Origin: Plantago major
Lineage: Eukaryota > Streptophyta > Magnoliopsida > Lamiales > Plantaginaceae
Length of the DNA stretch: 64,000 nt
NCBI GenBank assembly: GCA_026545765.1
Contig: JAIFAC010000017.1
Location: 336,001-400,000, forward strand
Reading direction: 5' to 3'
A program made the translations under genes and the position numbers. The notes under the pieces are model-generated. The model was given only the letters and a program-made list of their open reading frames with translations, was not told the DNA's origin and did no database searches. Below are positions 22,457 through 35,500 of this stretch, one piece after another; positions within the stretch are counted from its first letter, which is position 1; the number at the start of each line of letters is the position of its first letter.

Positions 22457-24077
22457 TGTTGGTCCAGATAACGGCAAAGTAAAAGACTAGAGGGGGGGGG
22501 GGGGTGAATAGTCTTTTAAAACTTTTGTCGATAACAAATGTTTCTCAGATATCTCAATGGATATCTGATACTTAGAATCAGAGTGCGGAAGACTTAATGT
22601 AGATAAGTGTAGAAACAGTTAATAAGTGTGTGTGTGTGTTGCTGAAGTATAAATACAGAAATGTAAATGACACAGCAAGTATAGTGGTATCTGGAGGTGG
22701 CGTAATCCTCCAACTAATCCACTTCGGTCTATCAGAGACCTAGAATTCACTAGAACAGATAATTGAGATAACCTTACAAAAATCCTATTCTAAGATTCTG
22801 AACAATTGGTTCCCAACCAAATGTTCCCCCTGAGTTGTTCCCTAGCTTCTTCAGCCAAGTACTTCCTATACTCAGAAACCTTTGAGTTGTTCCCTAGCTT
22901 CCCAAGCTAAGTACTTCCTATACTCAAAAACTTTGGAGTTATTCCTTAGTTTCCCAAATCAAGTACTTCCTATACTCAAGAACCTTGGAGTTATTCCCGA
23001 TTTTTCAAACTAAGTACTTCACATACTCCGCCTTGTTTCGTGTTGGTTTGATTTGAGTTGTCAGATGAGCGTCTTAATAACTTTTCAGTTATTCAGATAG
23101 CTCTGTGAACTTAGTTACTTAATACACTTTACAGCGTATGGTATCTAGTTCGATTTTACTGACCCAAGTCTTATGAAATCTGTTCAAGAGAATGAATCTC
23201 AGATAGTTGATCTTTTGATTTAACTCCTTCACAGATAGCTTTGCTTGTTTAGGATCAGGACACTTAGAACTTCAGTGTTTACTCAAGATCACAAGCTTTA
23301 GTCGCAACAGAAAGCTTTGATAATAAGTAAGTTGCTTTGAGAGAGTAGGATGTTCAGAGTTCTATGTTTCAGCGTATGCAATGTGTCGTGTGTATCTCTC
23401 AAGCTGTCTAAGTGTTGATATTTATAGATGGATTTGAGTGCCGTTTGTCTTCTTCTCAGAAGTTGCCGTTGCTTTTACTCAGACATCTCTGTCCGTGCAT
23501 TAAATGCATTGTACTATACTTTTTGTCATGTAGTGTCAACGAAACTATGCATTGTATCAGAGACTAGACTTTGTTGTCTGATTCTTTGCACGTCCTTATC
23601 TTCATTCTTCAGATACCACTTGTATTGATTGAAACAACCTTGTTTCTTTTCATAAACGTGTTTAACGCTCAAGGTATCTGAGAACAGATATCTGTGGACA
23701 CTTTCCTTGTCTTCAGATATGTATCTCATTTCTCAGATATCTCTTGTGACACGCTTTGTTTGAAATGCTCGTGTTCACAAGATATCTCGCTAAGATATCC
23801 GAACAATGATTCAAGAATCTTGTGCGCTTTTCAAGTCTTAAATTCTTGTTGAGCTTTCTGCTTGGATGTCTTCTTCTTGGTCTTCTCTTCATAAAATAAA
23901 AATTACATTTTGAGACCTAACATCCTATACAAGATTAGCTAGACTATCATACTTAGTGGGTTTCCTCTTTTACAATGTTCAAGTGAACCAAGAGTACTAA
24001 TCACCTTTCTGAGACTAAGATAAGTCATCATGTTGCTGAACAAAATCTAAACAGATATTCTAACAAAATATCTAACA
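22457..24077. mobile_element. Solo LTR in the leader of the Harbinger transposase gene
   Basis: A 1621-bp block begins TGTTGGTCCAG, ends ATATCTAACA, and is flanked by the 5-bp duplication TAGAC (22452-22456 and 24078-24082). It has a G run (22492-22504) followed by TGAATAGTCTTTTAAAACTT, and many CAGATATCT motifs. No coding region and no second LTR are present, so it looks like a solo LTR, probably of a Copia-type element. It sits 17 bp upstream of the transposase ATG. Confidence 0.88.
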
Positions 24078-24150
24078 TAGACGTTTTGAGTTTAAGAAGT
24101 GGAATATGAGAGAAAATTGAGGTGTGGTGAAATGAGATGAAAATGGGTTG

Positions 24151-24158
24151 TATTTATA
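24151..24158 (-). promoter_or_regulatory. TATA box of the Harbinger transposase gene
   Basis: TATAAATA on the minus strand. Without the solo LTR it would lie about 90 bp upstream of the transposase ATG, a normal promoter distance. Confidence 0.55.
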
Positions 24159-24239
24159 GATCTCGAAAAAATATAGTCGTTGGTGTATTTTTTTATTTAA
24201 TATTACTTTATAAATTAATTTAAAAAATAAAAAAATAAA

Positions 24240-24419
24240 AAAATTTAAAAAAGGGGCCCCCAGCCGGGCCTCCCAGACGTTGGGCTGGCCCAGCCCAATG
24301 GCTGGGACGGCCAGCCTCCAAGCTGATCTTGGAGGCAGCCGTGCCCACGACCGGCCGTAGGGCTCCCGTTGGAGCCCCTACAACCGGCTCCAAGACCACT
24401 CCCAATGGGAGTGGTCTTA
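24240..24419. mobile_element. Terminal region of the Harbinger element
   Basis: A GC-rich stretch with GGGGCCCCCAGCCGG and GGGCTGGCCCAGCCCA ends in ACCACTCCCAATGGGAGTGGT, an almost perfect palindrome, followed by CTTAAATTA. GC-rich ends with a palindromic terminus next to a TTA-like site fit plant PIF/Harbinger elements. The opposite end was not recognised left of 21062. Confidence 0.55.
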
Positions 24420-24707
24420 AATTAATTCCGGGATTGGTAAAACTTGTAGTCGATATTTTAGTAGTTGGCAGCTAGATACTCCCTCCATTCCACTTAAATC
24501 TTTCCATTTTTCCATTTGGGCGTTGCATTAAAAACTTTTCATTTCCTTTTATGGAAACCCACTATCTCCATTATTAATATTTTTTTGGAACGAACATTAA
24601 ACTTTTATTTCCTTCCAATCAGTTAAGTACACGCCGATCCAAGGATCCAGGCAAAGTATCCAGAATACTCTAAATGACTAGTAGAGACAAGGTAAAATGC
24701 TAATCTA

Positions 24708-27700
24708 TCAAGCTAACATTAAACGTGCACAATGTTCCCGCAATCGGGGATCAGTCCAAGCTCTAGTAATTAAAGTATCTATAATTTTCTCCTCAAGGTG
24801 TTGATTTGCGGGTTGCTTCTGGAAGTAGACCGCATTCCTTTCCATCCAAACGGCATAAATTGTTTCCGCAAAGGCACTTTTCAAGAGCTTTGCTTTCCAA
24901 TGTTTGCCCCCGAAGCGCCTGCACATCACGTCCAATTCCATGCTCCAGCCGTGGGGTGTACGGTTGATATGCAACCATTTCATCACCCCGGCCCCAGATA
25001 CGATTCGTATAGGGACATTCGAAAAATAAGTAATGTTGGGTTTCTGCTTGTGGACATAACATGCAGGATGGGTCAATGCCAGTGTCCCATATGCGGATCC
25101 TGTCTCGGGTTGCCAAGCGCTCATGGAGAGCCATCCAGGTACAAAACATAGCCCGAGGCCTTGCCTTGTTTCCGAACCAAAACTTCTTCCATTTGACATC
25201 ATGTTTGGTATCTCGAATCTCCTTGAATAGCCTGGTAGGGAACTTAGGAGCCATCAGCGTCATCGGCCGTATATGAGAGGATTGAACGTGCCTTCATTAC
25301 AGCTTTCATAATCCAGGAGCAATTCGCATTTATCATGACATCCATGACATTGCGGTCTTTTATATAATAACAATGTATCCATTTCACCCACAACTTATCC
25401 GCTTTGATGCACAGGTTCCAGAGTAATTTAGCAATGGTGCACTTATTCCAATCAGCAAGGGAAATCAAATTGAGGCCCCCGTGATTCTTCTCATCGCAAA
25501 CTTTGTCCCATGCAACAGGTGTTTTTCTGGTAATAGCATCAGTGCTACTCCACAAAAAAGAGCGACAGATAGATTCAATGCGCTTGAGGACAGCTGATGG
25601 GAGCGGGAAAACCTGTATCCAGTAGCTGGTCATGGCATGAAGCACACTACGAATAAGCTGAAATTTACCGACATAGCTTAGCAGCTTAGATGTCCAGTGC
25701 CGAATGCGAGATGTGATTTTGTCAATCAGTGGCTGGTAATCGCGAATGGTAAGTTTTCGAGTGGATAGAGGTACCTCGAGGTACTTTATAGGTAACTTGC
25801 CTAGCTTAAAACCCGTCATATGCACAATTGCGTCCCTATCAGATCGAGCAACGCCTCCCAGGAAAATCTGACACTTTTCGGGGTTCGCAGATAAACCCGT
25901 GGAAGCTGAAAAAATGCGACAATGGTCAAGTAGCAGCTCTACTGATCGAAGATCACCTCGGGCAAAGAGGAGAAGGTCATCAGCGAAGCACAGATTAGTT
26001 ATACCCAATTCTTCGCAACGGGGATGGAAAATGAAATCCAGATCCCTCTTAAGAAGGCTAAGTACTCGGTGAAGGTATTCCATCATAATAACAAACAGTA
26101 GTGGGGAAATAGGGTCACCTTGCCGGAGCCCTCGCTTAGCTTTTAAAAGCTTCGAGGGGGAGCCATTAATTGCATAACGATAGGAGACCGACGTTACACA
26201 TCTCATAATCCAAATCACAAACTGTGCCGGGAATCCCATCTCTTCCAGAACCGATTGCAACGCCCTCCATTCAACAGTATCAAACGTCTTCTGCAGATCT
26301 ATCTGTATCATACAACGGGGAGAGATAGCCTTCCGGTCGTAACCTCGAACAACCTCGCTAGCCAGGAAGATGTTTTCATGGATTACCTTTCCTGGCAAGA
26401 ACGCAGATTGGCTGTCATCAACAACCGAATTAATGACACGGCTCAATCTCTTCGTGAGAATTTTAGAGATGATCTTGTAGACAGTAGAGCAACACGAAAT
26501 CGGTCTCATCTCCTTCATAGTGCAAGCGCTAGCAATTTTCGGGATGAGAGTGACCAACGTACAGTTGGCAGCCGCATATAACTGATTTGAATGGAAGAAA
26601 TCCAGAACAGATCGAATGACATCCCCCTTGATTATCCCCTAGGCAGATTTGAAAAAATTAGCATTGTAACCATCAATCCCAGGGGCTTTATTATCCCCGA
26701 TGTCATTTAAAGCTTCTCATATTTCTTTCTCGGTGATGGGCGAATCGCCCATTGCTCCACTCGAGTAAGTCGCCACCGGATCTCAAGATGCATCAATATG
26801 AACATTCGGCGCTTGTCGGGTACCGTACAACGAGATTGCCATAAAAGCGAAGGATCTCCCCTTCCAGGTCATGCGGTGAGGTCAGAACCCGGCCATCCGA
26901 GGCAATGAGCTTCGTTATACCCACCTTACGGTTCTTTTCACGAACAGTGGCATGAAAGAACGCGTTGTTTCCATCTCCAGTACGAAGCCAGTGGACTTTG
27001 GCTTTTTGCGCCGCAATCATCTCGTCCATTTCATTCCATTTGATGACCTCCTCAGAGAGCTGCTTAACCTGTTGGATGAGACCCACATTAAACCGATCTT
27101 GAATAATTTCTTGTTTTCGGGAGAGCAACTCGTGCAGTTCGAGATTCGAGTCGTGCAAGGAGTCGCCTCGTAAGAGGCTTGAGGTGCCTCTGAAGTAATT
27201 GCAATTTTCGCCATAAGAAATACATGGGCTGGCCGTGTACTTCCTGGTTCCAAACAGATTGCACAATAGCAAGAAAATCATCATGAGATGCCAAACTGTT
27301 CATAAAGCGAAACTGCCGGGGCTTTCGGTTGTGTTTGGCGGCCGAATCCAGTACATGCAAGGGTGAGTGGTCCGAGACTCCAGGTTCTAGGACATGAATC
27401 TTCCATGAAGGAAAATTGAGGAACCAATCCGGATTACATAACGCTCTGTCGATACGAGAGTAAATAGTAGTCTGATGTTGCTTGTTAGACCAAGTGAAAT
27501 AGTCCCCCTCTGTATCTTTCTCCACGAGAGATGCGGAGTCCATAGTCTCTTCCAAATCAAGAAACTCAGAAGGTGTGATCGGGTTACCTCCCACTCTATC
27601 TAAAGGTCCCAGCACATTATTAAAGTCCCCAATAACCATCTAAGGGCCAAAGACAGTCATGGCAATGCTCTCTATGTCAGACCAGAGTTCTCTTCGCTTT

Positions 27701-28022
27701 TCCAGCGTATTATGTGCATAGACAAAAGTGGTCCACTGTATGAGGGTATCTTGCAGGTCATAGATACTACAATGAATGAATTGATCCGATTTCGAGTGAA
27801 CTCAGAGCTTAATCCGATCATTCGGAGAATCCAAATCGCCCATTCGGGTGGTGGGTATAGTTATCTGGTAGGTCCATTTATTTCCAAACGAGCCCCGATT
27901 CAGATAGCATTCGGTTCCTTGAGTTTTAAGTAGCAAGAATATTAACATTAAGCGAATTGAGGCGGGAGCTAACCTCACGATGTTTTGCTACTTTATTCAG
28001 CCCCCGTGTATTCCAGGCTAAC
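24708..28022 (-). pseudogene. LINE ORF2: endonuclease, reverse transcriptase, zf-RVT
   Basis: ORF2 nicks target DNA and reverse transcribes the element RNA. It begins near 28022 with MLAWNTRGLNKVAKHRE, the usual start of the apurinic-type endonuclease. That domain continues with MVIGDFNNVLGPLDRVGG and SRIDRALCN, SDHSPL. The reverse transcriptase region (about 26700-25500) has MRPISCCSTVYKIISKIL, SAFLPGKVI, LRQGDPISPLLFV and the catalytic FADDLLLF. The C-terminal zf-RVT region (about 25250-24800) has CMLCPQAETQHYLFFECPY. Stops and frame changes lie between these blocks, for example near 26640 and 25250, so the protein is not made intact. Confidence 0.9.
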
Positions 28023-28039
28023 ATTGGTGTCGGGTTGGA

Positions 28040-29455
28040 GGCGTTTCAGTGTCATCCAGTTGACTTAAAGCCTCGAACCCGTTCTGTGTTGAGATTGGTG
28101 GTAATGTATTGGTCGCTCTAGTAGCAGGGGCTGTCCCCGAGGTCGATATGATGCATCCGAGTCCACCGGGTCGAAAGCAGTAACGGTCCCTCTGTGCCGA
28201 GTAGCCTGATTCGCTAGGTGTGGAGCGGCTGATTCAAGGTCTTGATCGGGGCCTAGATGCTGCATTAGGCCGGGCCACCCATTGCCCAGTACCCGTGTGA
28301 CGGTGCCTAGGAGCAGGACGGGGAGCAGCCGCCCGAGTAGTTTGAGTTGGAGCAGGTGGCTCCGTAGACTGCCCTGCTGGTTCGTGTTCGCAAACATGTC
28401 CAATTTGCTGACACTTCTCATAGAAAGTCGAAGACCATTCATATTCGACAGATTGCACAATCTTCTTACCTTTGTTATCGACAATAGGTATCCCGAAGTT
28501 TGCGAGCTGTACACTCGTCAGTAAACAATGGCTTTCCAATGGAACTAGCAATTTTTCCAATGCTGCTATCTCCCCACAGATGAAGCGGCAATTGTGGGAA
28601 TTTAACCCAGACTGGCATAACCCGAAGTAGGTCATCCTTCAACGAGAAATTTTGCGTCCATTGACGGAGGAAGATATGCATACCAAAAATCTAGTAGGCC
28701 TCGCGTTTTAAAACCTCATTCTTGTCCTCTGCTGAATGGAACCGAACTAGAAAGTAGCCTTCTTCGTTATAATATAGTTCCGGTAGTTTCACAAATTGCC
28801 AGTTTTTTTTTATCATGAATTGCTTGACAGCGTTCATGGATAAGTCTCCTCCAAGCACAAAGAAAATGAAGGTGTTTTCCCAGAATTTTAATTCGGAAGC
28901 AACATCATTGTCATCAATCACAATTTCCAGGTCTCCATCCACGATAGTCGGGGCAATATATTTAATTCCACGGCCCTATTGAGGGAGCCGATTACCTATA
29001 ATCACGTCCACCCAAATACGGGTGTCTGCCACCGACGGAATTGCAGCAGAAGGAAGGGGCTCTATAGTCGGAATCGATTGAGCAGAAGGGTCAGGCGGAC
29101 CGTAAACCAATTCAGTCACGTCCACTGCCGGATTCGCAGCAGAAGGAAGGGGCTCTATAGGCTGAATCGATTGAGCAGAATGGTCAGGCGGATGTGAAAT
29201 CAATTCATCACGCCTGTGGAGTCGATCGGGCGGATCCGTTCAAAGTGACCAGGGGGTGAAGGTTGAAGGGGGCGCGGCGGTCGAAGGGTGTTGGGAGTCC
29301 AAAACAGGGTCGACAACCAAGTCAACGACGGGCTCTACGTCAACAGCTCCGGCCAAGGGATCGAATGAGCCACCAGGCGCCTCCGTGAGCCCTGATTTTC
29401 GCGGGCGGCCACGGGGACGGGGTGGGACGGCGGCTGGAGTTTTCTTAGGAGCCAT
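28040..29455 (-). pseudogene. LINE ORF1: AT-hook, DUF4283 and zinc-knuckle region
   Basis: ORF1 encodes the nucleic-acid-binding chaperone of plant L1 elements. It starts MAPKKTPAAVPPRPRGRPRK; the RPRGRPRK stretch is an AT-hook-like patch. Next comes a Pro-rich linker in which a unit of about 37 residues (SAQSIQPIEPLPSAA type) occurs twice. Then a DUF4283-like region follows: ELKFWENTFIFFVLGG, RQWTQNFSLKDDLLRVMPVW and SSIGKIASSIGKPLFTDE. The tail is basic and Pro/Arg-rich. The frame is interrupted several times (for example stops near 28976 and 28691), so this is a broken gene. Confidence 0.82.
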
Positions 29456-29924
29456 CGTCTCTTTGTAATTCTTCTTTTAAGTTTGCATAAGACTTACAAA
29501 TCAGCTAGGTGAAGAGAGACACGACGGAGAGGCAGTGGAGGAGGGAGGAGGCGGCAGAAATCAGAATAGTGATGGTTAGGGGTTTTGGAGAAGAAGGGAG
29601 GCCATGTCTCTCTCCACCTTAAACATTTCATTATTAATATTTTAATCTCTCTCTTTCATACTTTATCAATTTTATTTCTTACTTTTTACAATACACTTAC
29701 TACTTTATCTATATAAACCAATTTTTTACTCAAACTTCCTAAAAGTTGTAAAAAAAAAAAAAATGAAAAGAGATTTATGGAACTGGGGAGTATAAAGTAA
29801 CTTTAAAGTTATAATTCATGCACGTGTCGACATAAAATCTAAATTAGATTCATGAGAGTAATCTTCTTGTCAATATTAGTTCATGCATTGACTGTATTCA
29901 TTAAATTAGTCTCGATATATAGAT

Positions 29925-30060
29925 TAAATTTTGATGTCGGTTTGTTCTTTCAGCGGATATTGAATGCTCTGTATTTAACATGAAATCTTAACTTGGTTTA
30001 TTGGGGGTCTTCATATAGCAAAGCGATGGATTTAATTTTGATGTGTTCTTTTAAGAGATC
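29925..30060. repeat. Direct repeat, copy 1 (partner near 31540-31665)
   Basis: Both copies share, in order, GTCGGTTT, TTTTAGCAGATAGTGAATG-like, TTAACTTGGT and AGCAAAG-GATG-like stretches. They flank the AT-rich TIR element at about 30385-31450. They could be ends of a larger element or a duplicated host segment. Alignment is by eye, roughly two-thirds identity. Confidence 0.45.
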
Positions 30061-30384
30061 TCTTGAATCGCACATTCCCAAAATACAAAATATAATTTTT
30101 AAGTTCACTGTATTTATTTTCAAGCTAATTTAGAAACATACTTATCATTTATCTTTCACCTAATTTATTAGGGTATTCTATAGATTACAACAATGTATAA
30201 CAAAACACTTAATTTTACTTCATTAATAGTTTTTTACGAGATTATGGATCATAGTGGAGTAATTTACATGCTTATAATGACCGTAAAGTAAATTTGGAAT
30301 TTGCACTATCTTGAGATTATTATTCGCTTGTGTATTACCTAGGAACACCAAAATATCGTGTGATGACTAATTTTTTAGTATATA

Positions 30385-31450
30385 TATGCGGTGAAAAAAA
30401 ATTTTTTTGACACTATTTGATGACAGGGTTTAGTTTAGATCTTAAAATAAAACAAAATAATTTAAATACATTACAACAACACACACATTTGATTAAATGG
30501 GCAATTTTTCAATTTTGACTTGATTTAATTTTTTATTGCAAAATATCAGGACACGTGTCAAGCTCATATTAATTCTGAATTTTAAATTTAAAAAAAATCG
30601 TAAAAGCATTTTTAATAATTCAAAAAAATATATAAAAATAAGAAAAGTAATTATAATTTATAAAATATCAAAAATAAAATAAAATTCATTTATTCTAAAA
30701 ATAATAAAAAATTCAAAAGGTTTAATTTTTTTTAAAAATTGTAAAAATATTTTTTAATAATTAGAAAAAATATATATAAATAAGAAAGGCAATTTAAAAT
30801 TATTAAATATTAAAAATATAATATAAATAAAATAAAGTTTAATTTTTTAAATTAATAAAAAACTAAATAATAAAAGACTAAAAAATTCGACAAAACGAAA
30901 TGTTCATTCTATGTAACAATTACCCGCAATTGAGATGAATCCTAACCTCCAAATTCACATATCCATACTTAATTAACAACAAATTCAGACTTCCCTACCA
31001 AAATTTAGACCCACAATTTATATATATTTTTCTGACTATTAAAAATATTTTTACAATTTTTTCAAAATTTAAAACCCTTTTGAATTGTTTTTTCTGTAAT
31101 ATTTTAGACTAAAATAATTTTTATTTTATTTTTGATATTTTATGTTTTATAATTTATAATTAATTTTCGTATTTTTATATATTTTTTCTGAATTATTAAA
31201 AATGCTTTTACGATCTTTTTAAAATTTAAAATCCAGAATTAATATGAGCTTGACACGTGTCCTGATAATTTGGAAAAAAAATCAAATTCGTCGGTCAAAA
31301 TCGAGTCAATGCCGGAAAATTGCCCGGAGTACCTCAATTGAACAGGTGTTGTTATAATATATATACCTAAATTGGACATAGTCGTTCTAGTATACCTAAA
31401 CTGGTTCCGCTCATTGTAGTGTACCAAAAAAATTTTTTACCCGTATATGA
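30385..31450. mobile_element. AT-rich long-TIR element
   Basis: Left and right arms pair over about 280 bp. Examples: GGACACGTGTCAAGCTCATA on the left (30550s) against its complement TATGAGCTTGACACGTGTCC on the right (31240s), GGGCAATTTTTC against GAAAATTGCCC, and AAAAATTTTTTTG near both ends. The interior is almost pure A/T and itself contains inverted segments. No coding region. A non-autonomous MULE-like element is the best guess, but the target duplication is unclear. Confidence 0.6.
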
Positions 31451-32099
31451 TCACATGTTGACTAGATTTGTTAAATTCGAATGGCGGTTGGTTGAACTTG
31501 TAGTCAATATTTATGAGTTGAGTGGATATAACATAACTTTTGCGGTCGGTTTATATTTTTTAGCAGATAGTGAATGTAGTGTGTAGTACATGTAATTTTA
31601 ACTTGGTCTCTTAGGAGTGTTTTCTTTGAGTAGAGCAAAGGATGAAATTTTGGTTATAGGTATATGATATCCAGAAGGCTGATGAAAGACAAAAATCGTT
31701 ACAAAATGGAACCAAACTGACACGTAAAATGAGGTTGTGTTATTTACGATTCCATTAAAACATATTTTCCCCCTCATATACGGTACTTGAGAAAACTATG
31801 GATATATGTTTCCCATGATACAAGGGTTGGGACCAACATGAGAATGCACCTTCACGTTGTTCTTAACGTACTTAATTTGGATTTGCCTGGATAATATCAC
31901 ACTGAAGTATTTGTAAGGGAATATAAGGGAGGAGGATACTCTTGTGTGTTCTCCCAATATAAGGGAGACCTGTTTTAAGTGAGAAACCGATCTCCATCAA
32001 TGTGTTTGACCACAAAATATTTGTGATAATATGTGCCTCATTCATATCTGCCTTAATTTTAAATAATTTATTTCTACAATATTGGTCGACGAAGATGAT

Positions 32100-32548
32100 T
32101 GGTAAGATAGCTAGCATGATCGGACGCCCTTGTTTTTTGATAAACTAACATCAAATAAGGAGCATGTAGCTTATGCTAGGGTGCTTGTCAAATTGAAATA
32201 TGATGAAATGGTAATAAATAGTATTAAGTTGAAAGGTCTTGCAGGGAAGATGTTTACTCAGCGGATTGTGTATGAGGTCCGTCCGTCCTTTGCAATGTTA
32301 TCAATGTTTGAATTCTGGTCGGGGGAGGAATGAGTTTCTAAGCCTCTTGAGGTTTTTACTGCTGGTGTTTCTACTTCTGCTAAGACCGGTAATGGTAATG
32401 TGACTACAACTAGTGTTTCTACTACTGATGTGGGTGATCAACATGTAGTAGCTGAGGTAGTAGTGGATATGGCTGGTACTAATGATAAGGATATGACTAG
32501 TACTGAGGTTATAGAGAATGTTTTGGAGGCAGAGCCTATTGTTCACTA
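32100..32548 (+). pseudogene. LINE-type ORF1 (DUF4283/zf-CCHC) fragment
   Basis: The frame around 32130-32335 reads FFDKLTSNKEHVAYARVLVK and later FTQRIVYEVRPSF. This fits the DUF4283-to-zinc-knuckle linker of plant LINE ORF1-type proteins, where TxNKExLSYARVLVEV is common. Just upstream IASMIGRP is in another frame. After a stop at 32333 the same frame stays open to 32546 with a Thr/Val-rich tail. It resembles, but is not a copy of, ORF1 at 28040-29455. It is an isolated fragment. Confidence 0.65.
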
Positions 32549-35500
32549 AAAGGGAGTAGATGATTTTGAATTAAAAAAAAATAGAGGTGTTTCTCTAAAT
32601 CTGTCAATTTTTAGTATTTATGTTAAATTAACGAATCTGAATCTTAATCAATCAATTCTCAATATTCAGTTAATCAACGAGTTTTGAGTCAATTTTCGGT
32701 ATAGTATGTTTTATAAATATTATTACTAGTAGTTGATACTTAATACAAATTACAAAAGCCAAAAGTAGGGCCTTTGAGACAAATTTTATTACTAGTACCG
32801 ACAAGCACAATATTACTGCCCATTAGCGGTTGCCCCAATGCACCGAGGGAATCTTATCGTACCAACAAGTTCCCGCGAAAAATACTTTCCGCCGCTAATT
32901 GGTTCGTAATATGTACTACTACGAATAATTACAATCTCAAATTCGCTAACCTGTCACCTCCTTATTAATTAAATATAATTAATTAATTATTAATGTTGAA
33001 GTAATTTATTAGGTCATGTCACTTAGTGGCTCATAATTCCTCAAATTAACTTTTCTTGTGGGTGCATTAAGCCACCACATTCGTTTCTTCTAAGATAAGA
33101 TATACTGTGCTCCATTATTCTACCACTTTGATTCATTTGATTAATCACATATTGAACTATCACAAACATAAAATGTTCAATTAAATTATATTATGATACT
33201 TTATGGGCTAAAGTTTCATTATATAAATTAATTGAACATTTTATATTTACAGTTTATGATTAATTCATAGTTGAAGATGGAGACGGTTGATTGAAAACAT
33301 AAACATGGGACGGAACGGGGAAAGTATAAAACTTTAGTGATTTGTGCATATGAGATTTTGTACCCCTTCGTATATTTACTAATAATTATTTTTAGAAATA
33401 CGTCCTGGTCGATCTCATATTTGATTCCGCCTTAATTGGATCAGTAATTGTAATTATAGATATTTAAAGTAAAATTCAACTCAATTTTAATTTATAGCCA
33501 AACACTCCGTTGGTCTGTTCAGGGGGCTTAGATGATTTATACATGTGTGCTGTAGAGTGTTGGAGCAAACCGTTGGCTAGGCATGTAGAGTATGGAAGTA
33601 GTAAATTAGTACAATTAAATAATGCTCCTCAATAAATGTGTGTTAACTGTTAACTAATCTGAATCCTATGAATCATAGCAGTCGACATTGATGAAATAAG
33701 TATATAATACAAGGTCTAGGTCCGTTGGTTGTTTGGCTCAACATATTAGTTATGGTAAATATTCTTCACACCATCATCAAAATAAATATGAAGAAATTAA
33801 GATATTCCCACAATTAATTTGTATATACCAATTAATTCATAGCCATAATAATTAAATTACTCAAGTACGATACCAAAGATATAAAAGCCGTCTTTAGAAC
33901 TCAGAATTTAGCTTAGGTACGATATATTCCATTATTTTTTCCATATCTACTACGCAAGTTTCTAGCTAAATTATCCCTCAAGTGTAATTGAAGCTTTTGG
34001 ATATCCCATAACATGTCATTAAAATAACTATAAATAACGTGTGAAATAAGTATCACAAATTTAAATTTAATCTTGGACGAGACAGTAGTGTGAATGTGCA
34101 CTTAAGCACAATTAGTCCGCCCCTCTACTGCTTCCAGCCTACTTGAGCAATGTATGTACTCCCAAGGAACAGTTTTCATCACAACTAATTTTGAAAACAA
34201 TCATTCCAACCTGTCAAATGTTGAATCTCTATTAATACTCTGTATGAATGATGATGTCAACGGATGAGAAAGGATGAGTAGATTGAATGCTCCAAAGTGC
34301 TAGAGAAACCACTTTTGATATCTAAGAAAAGCTACATCAAAAGTCAAAGTTTAATACTTCGCTAAAACTACCATAAAATCCTCATTAAAGGTGCAAGACC
34401 ATGAGTTAAAAATTTAACTCACTTTTAATCCCAAAAAATAAAGAAATAATTGGTAAAATTGGATTAATACATGGAAGAAATGCAAAATTCTTCAGAATAC
34501 TAACATAGTATGCATAAATTCAATGTGTACCTCACTACTTCGAGTCAACTTTTATTCACACTGGAAATTAATTTTTGCTCATGTATTATATTACTCCACG
34601 TACCTTGCACAACCCACCACCTAAGCATGACAAAAACTTGTGAAAATCCAAGTTTTTGTGAGAGTCCTGAGAGTCCTGCAATATTGTATACTAATGGTGC
34701 GACTTTGTGTGTAAATTGTTAATTTTTGTCTATTTGTAAATTGTCTATTGTTGTATACTAATTGTGCGGATGAATCTTTTTGTTTAGGACTCTCAGGACT
34801 TTCCGAACTCTCAGGAAAGTTTCATTGAATGTATATATATAACATGCTAAAACAAACAGTCGAACGCAGTTAAAATTTATTCAAAGATGTTCTCTAACTT
34901 TCAAGTCAAATTACACATTTTATTGACTTTAGTACGTATAAATAGTTACTCATCCACCCGCTAGTTCCTTTGGTCATATACAGGATACTTACACTTTCAG
35001 CTTGTTTGGAAAGGTCATACAAAGTCATATCCAAGTTTTTCAAGTCCTATGAAGTTTGAGTTTCATCAGCTGTGAAATATACAGATTCTGCATACGTACC
35101 AATCGAAATCCAGCAAAATTCCTTGGCTTAACTTGGACCAACTCCCTACCAGGCAAGTTGTTTCAAGTTACAGGAACAAATTATCTTATTAAAGGCCCCT
35201 TGCTAAGGAAACGTGAACAATTTAACTTGAATTGCGTTGAATTTATCCTACGTTTATACATAATCCAGATGATCGTGGAACAAATGACACCCGAGTCTTG
35301 CTCCGCCCCTAGACACTTTCTAGAAGCAAGCCTATAGCTTAAGGAGTCTTTACACCACGAAGTTTCACAGCACACAAGAGTAGAATCTACGTTCTATTGT
35401 ACCACTTTGAATTGGCAAGGTCACTCTGTTCTTGTCATGTCTTGAGGTGATCAGACCGAATCCAAACACCAAGGCTCTTTGGGAAGCTACCTACCGTCCA

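Larger units (their letters stand above)
24581..29628 (-). mobile_element. L1-type LINE, nearly full length, decayed
   Basis: The element reads on the minus strand from a 5' leader (about 29628-29456) through ORF1, ORF2 and a short 3' end closing in an A run (T run at 24581-24586). Target-site duplication: CATTATTAATAT at 24569-24580 and 29629-29640. About 5.0 kb is close to full length for plant L1 elements. Both reading frames contain several stops and shifts, so it is not active. Confidence 0.92.
24479..29790. mobile_element. Stowaway MITE split by a LINE
   Basis: The left part (24479-24580) starts CTCCCTCCATTCCACTTAAA. The right part (29641-29790) ends in the complement of CTCCCCAGTTCCATAAATCT. 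TA flanks both ends (24477-24478 and 29791-29792). Together they form a Stowaway element of about 250 bp. The LINE sits between them, with the MITE sequence CATTATTAATAT repeated at each LINE boundary. Confidence 0.82.

Noticed and set aside
24793-25263. Independent host gene with a zinc-binding domain
   Set aside because: It is the zf-RVT end of the LINE ORF2, bounded by the LINE target-site duplications.
31872-32117. 81-codon minus-strand protein, possibly retrotransposon-derived
   Set aside because: A few phrases look repeat-like, but I cannot place it in any family and no element ends are visible.
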